Assembly: GCA_035937795.1 (NCBI GenBank)
Contig: DASZHO010000149.1
Span: 1 to 64,000 of the forward strand
DNA from: JAMQPK01 sp035937795
GTDB taxonomy: Bacteria > Acidobacteriota > Vicinamibacteria > Vicinamibacterales > JAMQPK01
DNA length: 64,000 bases
Reading direction: 5' to 3'
In this document: one piece after another, positions 54,066 to 62,239 of the stretch
Layout: each line of letters starts with the position of its first letter
Numbering within the stretch: the first letter of the stretch is position 1
Translations under genes and position numbers: made by a program
The notes under the pieces: model-generated
What the model was told of the DNA's origin: nothing
What the model saw: the letters and a program-made list of their open reading frames with translations, nothing else
The model's database searches: none

Positions 54066-54094
54066 TTGCATTGTGCGATGGTTCGATCTAGGAT
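54066..54094 (+). promoter_or_regulatory. Probable promoter of the imuA-imuB-dnaE2 cassette
   Basis: TTGCAT (54066-54071), 17 nt, TAGGAT (54089-54094), then 21 nt to the imuA ATG. Just downstream GGCGAAA is present twice (54095-54101 and 54107-54113). In other bacteria LexA controls this cassette; I see no standard LexA box, so the operator type is open. Confidence 0.45.
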
Positions 54095-54115
54095 GGCGAA
54101 AGAAAGGCGAAACTT

Positions 54116-54829
54116 ATGTCTGTTGCCGCCCGCGCGGACCTTGAATCGCTGCTCCGGCTGAAAAAACTCGATCACACCCTTATCAGCACGCAGCCTCCGG
54201 CTGATGCGGCCGATGCACGGTGGGTCGTGCCCACCGGCGTTGCCGAGCTGGATGCGCGCCTCCAGGGCGGCATCCCGCGCGGCCATCTGTCGGAATTGGT
54301 GGGCCGTCGCTCGTCGGGCCGGCTGGCCGTGGCGCTGTCGGCACTGGCGGGGGCGACCTCACGCGGTGAAGCGGTGGCGCTGGTCGACCCCCTCGACACG
54401 TTTGATCCGGTATCGGCCGAGGCCAGCGGCATCGATTTCACCCGGATGTTGTGGATTCGCGGCCAGGCGTCGAGCTCCGCGCGCGTAAGCCTGTTCTCCG
54501 AATTCGGGACCTTGCAGAGAAGCCTCGATTCGGCGGTGAAGGCGCTGAATCTGGTGCTGCAAGCCGGCGGCTTCGGGTTGGTCGCACTCGATCTGGCGGA
54601 AGTCGCTCCTCAAGTGTTGCGCCGGCTTCCATTCACGACATGGCTTCGGTTGCATCGTGTGATTGAAGGGAGTGAGACCGCGTGCGTGTTGATTGGATCG
54701 GAGCCGCTGGCCCGCAGCGCCGGTGGCGTCACCGTGCAATTGGAGTCGGGCAAAGCACGTGTGATTGGCTCGCGCGCCTTGGAGATTGAAAAAGATGTTT
54801 GCGTGTCTCTATCTGCCGCCGTCTGCTAG
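54116..54829 (+). CDS. imuA: ImuA/RecA-like accessory protein of the translesion synthesis cassette
   Basis: A 237-residue RecA-related protein. WVVPTGVAELDARLQGGIPR followed by GHLSELVGRRSSGRLAVALS resembles the RecA N-terminal strand and ATP-loop region, but the P-loop GxxxxGKT reads GRRSSGRL, lacking the Lys-Thr. Later strands are WIRGQASSSARVSLFSEF and GGFGLVALDLAEV. In mutasomes of this type ImuA, ImuB and DnaE2 act together in damage-induced mutagenesis. Its end overlaps imuB by 35 bp, so translation is coupled. Confidence 0.82.
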   Translation: MSVAARADLESLLRLKKLDHTLISTQPPADAADARWVVPTGVAELDARLQGGIPRGHLSELVGRRSSGRLAVALSALAGATSRGEAVALVDPLDTFDPVSAEASGIDFTRMLWIRGQASSSARVSLFSEFGTLQRSLDSAVKALNLVLQAGGFGLVALDLAEVAPQVLRRLPFTTWLRLHRVIEGSETACVLIGSEPLARSAGGVTVQLESGKARVIGSRALEIEKDVCVSLSAAVC

Positions 54830-56405
54830 GCCAGAACCACGAACGGGTCAGGGCTCAGAGGGCTCAGGGCTCAACGCTCAGGAGCGCCGGCGGCCGGGGC
54901 GAGACGCCGGAACCGAAAGCGAACGGAGGCGGGGCCCCGCAAGCACGGGACCTGCAAGCAAGGGACCTGCAAGCACTGGAATTGTCCAGCTGGCGCGCGA
55001 TTTTTCGCCGCGCGTCGAGAGGCACGACGATCGCACGGTCACGCTCGATATCAGCGGACTCGGCAGTCTGCTCGGCGAGGCGCGGGTCATTGGCGAAGAG
55101 TTGCGCCGTACGGCCGCCGACCGCGCGCTGCGCGTGCATGTTGCGCTCGCCTCTACAGCCACAGCCGCCATCCTGCTTGCGCAGTCGCGTGCGGGGTTGG
55201 TCGTCATTCCCCCCGGCGGAGAGGCGGCAGCCCTGGCGCCGCTGCCGCTGTCGGCGCTCGAGGCGCTGATTGCGATGCGGGAAACGGCCGTTGATTTCGA
55301 CAAAGGCTTGCGCCGATGGGGGCTTCGGACGCTGGGCGATCTGGCCGCTATTGGGTCTGCCGATCTTTCCGAGCGGCTCGGGCAGGCCGGCCCGTTATGG
55401 CAGCGCTGGGCGCGCGGTGAAGATGCGCGCCCGCTCGTGCCTGCGGGTGTGGAAGAGCAATTCGAAGAATCGCTCGACCTGGAGTGGCCCATCGACGATC
55501 TGGAGCCGTTGTCGTTTGTGTTGGCGCGGCTGTGCGAGCCACTGTGCGAGCGGCTCGAGCGCCGCGATCGCGGCGCCGTGGCGCTGCACGTGAAGCTGGC
55601 GCTGGTGAACAAAACGGTGCACGAGCGATCGCTGCAATTGCCCGCGCCGATGCGCGACGCGCGCGTGCTGCGCACGCTCGTGTTGCTCGATCTGGAATCG
55701 CATCCGCCGCCCGCGGCCATCGATCGCGTCACGATTGGCGTGGAGGTCACCGAAGGGCGCGTGCTGCAGTTCGGGCTATTGGCCCGCGCGCTGCCAACCG
55801 AGCGCCTGACCACGCTGCTGGCGCGTCTCGGAGCGCTGATGGGCAGCAATCGCGTGGGCGCTCCGGCGCTGGTGGATTCCTACCGCCCCGGCGCCTTTGC
55901 GATGGCGAAGTTCGAGCCGTCGGCAGAAACGAAGGGCGGATCCGGCCCATCCGGCCGCGGGAGTCTCGGCTCGAGCGGCCGGCTGAATAACGTCATCCGG
56001 CGCTTTCGTTCGCCGATTCCGGCGCGCGTCACGCTCGACCGAAGACGCCCCGTGCGCGTGGTCACCGACCGCCGAGGCGTCAGCGGCGGAAAAGTGGAGC
56101 GCTGCGACGGTCCGTGGCGTTCCTCCGGTGAATGGTGGGCCCCCTTTGCAGAATGTCCGGCTGCACATGGGACCCACTGGTGGAAGCCGCATGCACCCTG
56201 GAACTGCGACGAGTGGGACGTGATGCTGAGCGATGGCGCGTGGTATCGAATCTCTCGCTGCATCGCCGAGCGCCCGGGGCCCCCAACGCGGGCCCCATGC
56301 GCGGCAGACGCGCATGGGACCCGAACGCGGCAGCCGCGTGGGGGTGGAAGCGAGCCGGCAGACGAGGATCGTGGTCAATGGTTTGTGGATGGCATGCTCG
56401 ATTGA
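54795..56405 (+). CDS. imuB: ImuB, catalytically inactive Y-family polymerase homologue
   Basis: A 536-residue protein. It starts MFACLYLPPSA, as do ImuB proteins, then holds a ~60-residue low-complexity stretch (RTGQGSEGSGLNAQERRRPG and GPASTGPASKGPASTG) encoded by tandem DNA repeats. The Y-family core resumes at QLARDFSPRVERHD, TVTLDISGLGSLLGEARVIG, ALRVHVALASTATAAILLAQ, FDKGLRRWGLRTLGDLAAI and a little-finger domain. A Cys-containing end (RCDGPWRSSGEWWAPFAECP; WNCDEWDVMLSDGAWYRISR) is typical of ImuB. The catalytic acidic residues of true Y-polymerases are not seen, as expected. It links ImuA and DnaE2, usually through a sliding-clamp motif. Ends 36 bp before dnaE2. Confidence 0.87.
   Translation: MFACLYLPPSARPEPRTGQGSEGSGLNAQERRRPGRDAGTESERRRGPASTGPASKGPASTGIVQLARDFSPRVERHDDRTVTLDISGLGSLLGEARVIGEELRRTAADRALRVHVALASTATAAILLAQSRAGLVVIPPGGEAAALAPLPLSALEALIAMRETAVDFDKGLRRWGLRTLGDLAAIGSADLSERLGQAGPLWQRWARGEDARPLVPAGVEEQFEESLDLEWPIDDLEPLSFVLARLCEPLCERLERRDRGAVALHVKLALVNKTVHERSLQLPAPMRDARVLRTLVLLDLESHPPPAAIDRVTIGVEVTEGRVLQFGLLARALPTERLTTLLARLGALMGSNRVGAPALVDSYRPGAFAMAKFEPSAETKGGSGPSGRGSLGSSGRLNNVIRRFRSPIPARVTLDRRRPVRVVTDRRGVSGGKVERCDGPWRSSGEWWAPFAECPAAHGTHWWKPHAPWNCDEWDVMLSDGAWYRISRCIAERPGPPTRAPCAADAHGTRTRQPRGGGSEPADEDRGQWFVDGMLD
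54850..54885. repeat. GGGCTCA heptamer repeat inside imuB
   Basis: About four units of GGGCTCA (reverse complement of the TGAGCCC type) in tandem within the coding sequence near the start of imuB. The frame stays open. Confidence 0.75.
54947..54975. repeat. Direct repeat inside imuB (unit gggacctgcaagca)
   Basis: gggacctgcaagca occurs at 54947-54960 and 54962-54975, period 15 bp, encoding the repeated GPAS(T/K) residues. Because the period is a multiple of three the frame is kept. Confidence 0.85.
56289..56323. repeat. 15-bp inverted repeat in the 3' part of imuB
   Basis: cgggccccatgcgcg (56289-56303) and cgcgcatgggacccg (56309-56323) pair with one mismatch around the loop gcaga. It lies within the coding region and encodes an atypical Pro/Ala/Arg-rich segment (RAPCAADAHGTRTRQPRG). 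Confidence 0.75.
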
Positions 56406-56441
56406 CGGTCAATCGTTTCATCGTCAATCGCCTGATCTCCA

Positions 56442-59400
56442 ATGTACGTCGAGCTTCACACCTCCTCTGCCTTCAGCTTCCTTGAAGCGGCCTCCCTGCC
56501 CGAAGCGCTCGTCGATCGAGCGGCCCACTACGGCTACCGGGCGCTGGCGCTCGTCGATCGCGACGGCGTGTACGGCGCGCCTCGGTTTCATCGCGCCGCG
56601 CTGGCGGCCGGCATTCGCCCCATTATCGGGAGCGAGCTGACGTTTTCACCATCGCTCCGGATCCCTGTTCTCGTCGAATCGCAAGAGGGATACCAGAACC
56701 TGTGCCGGCTGGTCACGCGCATGAAGATGCGCGCGCCGAAAGGCGAGGGCGCGCTCGGGCTCGACGATCTCGAGGGGCACACCGGCGGCCTGGTGGCGCT
56801 GGCCGGCCGCGAGCTGCTTTCGGCGGCGCGCTACGGCGTCGGCGGCCTGATCGATCCGCTCATCGGGCTGTTCGGGCGATCGAATGTGTACATCGAGCTG
56901 CAGCGGCATCTGCTGCGCGATGAAGAGGTCGATAATCGCACGCTGGCCGACCTGGCCGCGGCGTTTCATGTGCCGATCGTGGCGACCAACGGTGTGCGCT
57001 TCGCCGGCCCGGCCGAGCGGCCGCTGTTCGACGTGCTGACGTGCATCCGCCACAAAACCGATCTGGCGCGCGCCGGCAGGATGCTGGCGCGCAATGCCGA
57101 GCGCTATTTGAAGCCGCCGCAGGACATGGCGCAGCTGTTTCACGATCTGCCTGGCGCGCTGGCGGCCACCGAGGCGCTTGCCGAGCGGCTGCAGTACACC
57201 ATGGCCGACCTCGGCTATCGCTTTCCGGAATATCCGGTCCCTCCGGGTGAAACAGCCATTTCATTTCTGCGCCAGCTCGCCGGCCTGGGGGCGCGCGATC
57301 GCTACCGGCCGTATCACGAACGCGCGCAGGCGCAAGTGGAACGCGAGCTGGATCTCATCGAGCGGCTCAACCTCGCCGGCTACTTCCTCATCGTCTGGGA
57401 CATCGTGAATTTCTGCCGCCAGCACGACATTCTCGTCCAGGGGCGCGGGTCGGCGGCCAACAGCGCCGTGTGCTACAGCCTCGGCATCACGGCGGTCGAT
57501 CCGGTGGGGATGGATTTGCTGTTCGAGCGGTTTCTTTCAGAGGAACGCGGCGAGTGGCCCGATATCGATCTGGATTTGCCGAGCGGCGATCGGCGCGAGC
57601 AGGTCATTCAGCACGTCTACGAAAAGTATGGTCAGCTCGGCGCGGCCATGACGGCAAATGTGATCACCTATCGCGGCCGCAGCGCCGCGCGCGAGGTGGG
57701 CAAAACGCTCGGCATCGATCCGGACCAGGTGGATCGGCTGGCGAAGGTGATGAACCAGTTCGAGTTCGTCGATCCGGCCGACACCCTCGGCCGCCGCATG
57801 GCGGATGCCGGGTGCGATCTGGCCCATCCCACGTTTCGATTGTTTGCCGATTTGTGGCAGCGCATCCAGGATTTGCCGCGGCATCTCGGGCAGCATTCCG
57901 GCGGCATGGTGATCTGCCAGGGGCGTCTCGACAGCGTTGTCCCGCTCGAAAACGCAAGCATGCCCAATCGTGTCGTCATTCAGTGGGACAAAGACGACTG
58001 CGCCGACATGGGCATCGTGAAAGTGGATCTGCTCGGCCTAGGCATGATGGCGGTCCTGCAGGATGCGATGGAGCTCGTGAACGGATCGGGGCAGATTCTC
58101 GATCTCGCGCACCTGCCGCCGGACGATCCGGACGTCTATCGCCTGATGCAGGACGCCGACACCATCGGCGTGTTTCAGGTGGAGTCGCGCGCCCAGATGG
58201 CGACGTTGCCGCGGCTGCATCCCGAACGTTTTTACGATCTCGTCGTCGAGGTCGCCATCATCCGTCCCGGGCCGATTGTGGGCCAGATGGTGCATCCATT
58301 TTTAAACCGCCGCGCGGGGAGAGAGCCGGTGACGTACTCGCACCCGCTGCTCGAGCCGATTCTCGCGCGCACGCTCGGCGTGCCGCTGTTTCAGGAGCAG
58401 CTGCTGCGCATGGCAATGGTCACCGCCGGCTTCAGCGGCGGCCAGGCGGAAGAATTGCGCCGGGCGTTTGGCTTCAAGCGCTCGGAGCGGCGGATGAAAC
58501 AGGTGGAAGTGCAGCTGCGCGAGGGAATGGCAAAGCAGGGCATCGCAGGCGAAGCGGCCGAGCAGATTATCTCGTCCATCACGGCGTTTGCGCTGTACGG
58601 ATTTCCCGAATCGCATGCGGCCAGCTTCGCGCTGCTCGCGTATGCCAGCGCGTATTTGAAGGTGCATTTCCCGTCGGCGTTTTACACGGCCATGCTCAAC
58701 AACCAGCCGATGGGGTTTTATGCGCCGGCGACGCTCGTCAAAGACGCGCAGCGCCGCGGCGTGCGTTTCACCGGCATCGACGTCCAGCATTCCGGCTGGC
58801 TGTGCAAAGTAGAACCCGACGGCGCCATCCGGCTCGGGCTGCGGTACGTCAGCGGGCTGCGCGAAGAAGCCGGAAAGGCGATTGAAAGATCGGGATCCGG
58901 GATTCGGCTCCCGCGCGCGGCTGCCGCGCGCGAGGCCCCGGCGATCTGTCCGAAGTGCGGATGCGACGATCGCACGATGCTCGAGGTGGTTCGGCCTGGC
59001 GCATTTTTCTGTAACACCTGTGCTCACGACTGGACGTGCCCGTCGCACTCCCGGCCCGACTCGCATCGATTCAGTTCCGTTGACGATCTCGTGAACCGCA
59101 CCGGCCTTCGCCGCGAAGAGCTGCAGACCCTGGCCGATATCGGGGCCTTTGCCTCGTTCGGCTTTGAGCGCCGCGAAGCGTTATGGCAGGTGGAAAAGGC
59201 CGTTCGGCCTGCCGGGGAACTGTTCGGGCCTGCGGTCGAGAGCCCAGAGTCTGCGGTCGAGAGCCCGGATCCCGGAGCCCAAAGCCCAGAGCGGGAAGTC
59301 TGTCCTCTGCCGGCAATGTCGGTCGAAGAGAGGCTCGTGGCTGATTATGCAGGAATGCATTTGACGATTGGCCCGCATCCCATGGCCATGCGCCGGACGG

Positions 59401-59732
59401 AGCTGGCGATGCGCGGCGTGCTGCGCGCCTCCGACCTCCCGCGCGCGCCGAACGGCCGCCGCATTCGCGTGGCCGGCACCGTGATTACGCGGCAGCGGCC
59501 GGGCACGGCGAAAGGCTTTGTGTTTCTCACGCTCGAAGATGAAACCGGCATAGCCAACATCATCATCCGTCCAGATTTGTTTGCGCGCGAGCGGTTCAAG
59601 ATTCTCGAAGAACCGATGCTGCTCATCGACGGCGTGCTGCAGAACCAGGATGGCGTTACGTCGGTGAAGGCCGAACGTTTACACGGCCTCGGCGGGGCAG
59701 CCATCGAGGTCGACTCGCACGATTTTCATTAG
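56442..59732 (+). CDS. dnaE2: Error-prone DNA polymerase DnaE2
   Basis: A 1096-residue C-family polymerase. N-terminal PHP region (YVELHTSSAFSFLEAASLPE; ALVDRDGVYGAPRFHRAALA), palm with catalytic acids in WPDIDLDLPSGDRREQVIQH (Asp374, Asp376, Asp378), then VKVDLLGLGMMAVLQDA and the fingers region. The C-terminal OB fold starts RIRVAGTVITRQRPGTAKGF. Length and order match DnaE2. Two unusual insertions are present: residues ~822-875 add a four-cysteine segment (CPKCG at 836, FCNTC at 856), and residues ~925-950 are encoded by 21-bp and 7-bp repeats (ESPESAVESPDPGAQSPE). It replicates past damage with the ImuA-ImuB complex. Confidence 0.92.
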   Translation: MYVELHTSSAFSFLEAASLPEALVDRAAHYGYRALALVDRDGVYGAPRFHRAALAAGIRPIIGSELTFSPSLRIPVLVESQEGYQNLCRLVTRMKMRAPKGEGALGLDDLEGHTGGLVALAGRELLSAARYGVGGLIDPLIGLFGRSNVYIELQRHLLRDEEVDNRTLADLAAAFHVPIVATNGVRFAGPAERPLFDVLTCIRHKTDLARAGRMLARNAERYLKPPQDMAQLFHDLPGALAATEALAERLQYTMADLGYRFPEYPVPPGETAISFLRQLAGLGARDRYRPYHERAQAQVERELDLIERLNLAGYFLIVWDIVNFCRQHDILVQGRGSAANSAVCYSLGITAVDPVGMDLLFERFLSEERGEWPDIDLDLPSGDRREQVIQHVYEKYGQLGAAMTANVITYRGRSAAREVGKTLGIDPDQVDRLAKVMNQFEFVDPADTLGRRMADAGCDLAHPTFRLFADLWQRIQDLPRHLGQHSGGMVICQGRLDSVVPLENASMPNRVVIQWDKDDCADMGIVKVDLLGLGMMAVLQDAMELVNGSGQILDLAHLPPDDPDVYRLMQDADTIGVFQVESRAQMATLPRLHPERFYDLVVEVAIIRPGPIVGQMVHPFLNRRAGREPVTYSHPLLEPILARTLGVPLFQEQLLRMAMVTAGFSGGQAEELRRAFGFKRSERRMKQVEVQLREGMAKQGIAGEAAEQIISSITAFALYGFPESHAASFALLAYASAYLKVHFPSAFYTAMLNNQPMGFYAPATLVKDAQRRGVRFTGIDVQHSGWLCKVEPDGAIRLGLRYVSGLREEAGKAIERSGSGIRLPRAAAAREAPAICPKCGCDDRTMLEVVRPGAFFCNTCAHDWTCPSHSRPDSHRFSSVDDLVNRTGLRREELQTLADIGAFASFGFERREALWQVEKAVRPAGELFGPAVESPESAVESPDPGAQSPEREVCPLPAMSVEERLVADYAGMHLTIGPHPMAMRRTELAMRGVLRASDLPRAPNGRRIRVAGTVITRQRPGTAKGFVFLTLEDETGIANIIIRPDLFARERFKILEEPMLLIDGVLQNQDGVTSVKAERLHGLGGAAIEVDSHDFH
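59230..59292. repeat. In-frame 21-bp and heptamer repeat inside dnaE2
   Basis: ctgcggtcgagagccc occurs at 59230-59245 and 59251-59266 (period 21), followed by AGCCCAA/AGCCCAG units to 59292. The period is three heptamers, so the frame is kept. Confidence 0.85.
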
Positions 59733-59802
59733 GGCTGTGCTAATCTAGCCTCGTTTCACACGTCATTTTTTCCTTCAGCCACTGCGTTCCGGGAGCTTGT
59801 GT

Positions 59803-62205
59803 ATGCGCGCGACCGTAGTCCTCGCCATGGTCTCTTTCGGCGTCCTTCTCCGGCCGGCAGCGGCGCAGACGCCAGCTCCGCCAATTCAGGCGCGTTACGT
59901 CGACGGCACGGTCCTCGACTCACAGGGGTTGCCCATCGTCGGCGCGCAGATCGCGCTCGTCGAGTCGCAGAAGCACATGACCAGGTCGGCCACCAGCTCC
60001 ACCGATCGCTTCCGCATCGACGGTCTTGCGCCCGGTCTCTACACGCTGCGCGTGACGGCGACCGGGTTCCAGATGCAGGAAATGTCGATTGATTTGCGCT
60101 CCGACGCGACGCGGAGCGTCGAGCTGCGGTTGCAGCCGGCGGGCATCACCGAGCAGATGGTGGTGACCCCCACACGCTCGGAACAGCGCCTCGCCGACGT
60201 GCCTGCTAGCATGGACGTCGTCACGAGCGAGCAGATTCAACACTCTCCAGCCGTCGTTGCCGATGACGTGCTGCGGCAGATTCCGACATTCAGTCTGTTC
60301 ACTCGCGCGAGCAGCCTGTCGTCGCATCCGACGTCCCAGGGCGTGTCGCTTCGCGGAATCGGTCCGAGCGGCGTCAGCCGGACGCTGGTGATGTCCGACG
60401 GCATTCCGCAGAACGACCCGTTTGGCGGGTGGGTGTACTGGACGCGCATCCCGCTGGAGAGCGTCAACAGGATCGAAGTCGTCGACGGGCCGAGCTCGAG
60501 CTTGTACGGCAACTACGCGATGGGCGGCGTCATCAACATCATGACCTCGGGTGCGGTGAAACAAGCGCTCGAGTTGAAACCGCAGTACGGCAATCACAAC
60601 AGCCCGAAGTTGGATGTCTTGGCGAGCGATGTCTGGGGCAAGCTGGGGGCCATCGTGGAAGGCAGCGTGTTCGATACGGACGGCTTTCCCATTGTGGCCG
60701 CCGCCGAACGGGGGTCGATTGATAACAACGCCAAGGTGAATTTCCGCAACGTGAACCTCAAGCTCGACTACACGCCGACAGGTCGCGTGAACACGTTTCT
60801 CCGTACCGGATACTTTCACGAGAATCGAAACAACGCCAAGATCAGCACGTTCGTTCCAGTCGTCGAGGAAGGGAACGACACGACTTGGAAATTCGTGAAT
60901 GGCGGCACACGGATCGCGCTGCCGGATTCGAGCGACCTTCAGGCGAACCTGTTCTCGGACTTCGAGACGTTTCACAGCAACTTTCTCGCCGTTCCCGCGA
61001 CGACGCCACAGCGAAGCATTGCCCGCGCCACGCTCAATCAGACGGTGCCGGCCAAGGATGTCGGTGGGATGGTGCAATGGTCGAGGGCGCTCGGCAGCAT
61101 GAATCTCGTGACAGCCGGAACCGATTGGCACTGGGTCAAGGGTGAGAGCCAGGAGGACGGCCTCGACGCTCAAACTGGGACGAGCGTCGTGCTCCATCGT
61201 GTTTCGGGCGGAGCCCAACGAAGCGCCGGCGCGTTCGTCCAGGACGTCATCACACCGCTGTCGAAGCTGACGATCACCCTGGCGGTGCGCCTCGATCACT
61301 GGCGTAACTACAACGCTCATAACCTCGAGAACACGGTATCCGGCGGCGAACTCGGCGCGCCGACCGTGAACAACAACCCCGGCCTTCCCGGACAGACCCA
61401 GACCGTCGACACTCCGCGAGCGGCAGCGATCTATCACGTGACCGATCGCGTCAACATCTGGGGCGACGTCAACTCTGGATTTCGTGCGCCGACGCTCAAC
61501 GAGCTGTATCGGCAGTTCAAGAAGGGCACCACCACGACGCTTGCGAACTACACGCTTGTGCCGGAGCGGCTCGTTGGAGGAGAAGGCGGCCTAAACATCA
61601 CGGTCGCGCACAATATGACCGTCCGGGCGACGGTGTTTGACAACCACGTGCGGAATCCCGTGACGAACGTCACGATTACAACGCCCGTCACGCCGGTGAC
61701 GCTGCCTACCGCTACGGCAACGTGCATTCCATCCGCGAGCCAGATCTGTGTGCAGCGGCAGAATGTCGGCCGGACCGAAATTCCGGGCGTCCAGCTCGAC
61801 GTGGAATACCGCTTCGGCGGTTGGCGAGTCACGGCTGGTTATGTGCACGAACACGCGACCGTGAAGGAGAACAATGCCAACACCGCGATTGTCGGCAATT
61901 TTTTGCCGGAGGTGCCGAAGAATCGCGGTTCGGTGCAAATTGCCTACGTGAATCCGAAATTCGCGAGCGTGGCGTTTGACGTTCAAGGTGTTGGCGCGCA
62001 ATTCGACGATGATCTGAACACGCGCGTCTTGCCCAGTTACGGCGTGGCGAATCTCAGCGTATCGCGGACGATCGTGAAGGATGCGGACGTGTTCTTCGGC
62101 ATTCAGAACATGTTCAACAAGGTGTACGACGTTGCGACATTGCCGACGACGATCGGATCGCCGCGTCTGGTGAATGCGGGAATTCGGCTCCGCGTTGGAC
62201 GGTAG
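59803..62205 (+). CDS. TonB-dependent outer membrane receptor with carboxypeptidase-regulatory-like domain
   Basis: An 800-residue protein with a signal peptide (VVLAMVSFGVLLRPAAAQ). Residues ~25-105 are a carboxypeptidase-D-regulatory-like domain (VDGTVLDSQGLPIVGAQIAL, LAPGLYTLRVTATGFQMQEM). The plug follows: EQMVVTPTRSEQRLADVPAS, VSLRGIGPSGVSRTLVMSDG and RIEVVDGPSSSLYGNYAMGG. The barrel ends with NVFFGIQNMFNKVYD-like sequence and RLVNAGIRLRVGR. It would take up a siderophore, vitamin B12 or an oligosaccharide with TonB energy. A GGGAG 7 nt upstream supports the ATG at 59803. It stands alone; ligand unknown. Confidence 0.9.
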   Translation: MRATVVLAMVSFGVLLRPAAAQTPAPPIQARYVDGTVLDSQGLPIVGAQIALVESQKHMTRSATSSTDRFRIDGLAPGLYTLRVTATGFQMQEMSIDLRSDATRSVELRLQPAGITEQMVVTPTRSEQRLADVPASMDVVTSEQIQHSPAVVADDVLRQIPTFSLFTRASSLSSHPTSQGVSLRGIGPSGVSRTLVMSDGIPQNDPFGGWVYWTRIPLESVNRIEVVDGPSSSLYGNYAMGGVINIMTSGAVKQALELKPQYGNHNSPKLDVLASDVWGKLGAIVEGSVFDTDGFPIVAAAERGSIDNNAKVNFRNVNLKLDYTPTGRVNTFLRTGYFHENRNNAKISTFVPVVEEGNDTTWKFVNGGTRIALPDSSDLQANLFSDFETFHSNFLAVPATTPQRSIARATLNQTVPAKDVGGMVQWSRALGSMNLVTAGTDWHWVKGESQEDGLDAQTGTSVVLHRVSGGAQRSAGAFVQDVITPLSKLTITLAVRLDHWRNYNAHNLENTVSGGELGAPTVNNNPGLPGQTQTVDTPRAAAIYHVTDRVNIWGDVNSGFRAPTLNELYRQFKKGTTTTLANYTLVPERLVGGEGGLNITVAHNMTVRATVFDNHVRNPVTNVTITTPVTPVTLPTATATCIPSASQICVQRQNVGRTEIPGVQLDVEYRFGGWRVTAGYVHEHATVKENNANTAIVGNFLPEVPKNRGSVQIAYVNPKFASVAFDVQGVGAQFDDDLNTRVLPSYGVANLSVSRTIVKDADVFFGIQNMFNKVYDVATLPTTIGSPRLVNAGIRLRVGR

Positions 62206-62239
62206 GTAGGCGGCGGAGACTGGCAGCGGTGTCCAGCGG

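Noticed and set aside
54060..54115. LexA box before imuA
   Set aside because: I looked for CGAAC-N4-GTTCG, CTGT-N8-ACAG and GTTC-N7-GTTC forms. Only one GTTC half-site is present, so no operator is claimed.
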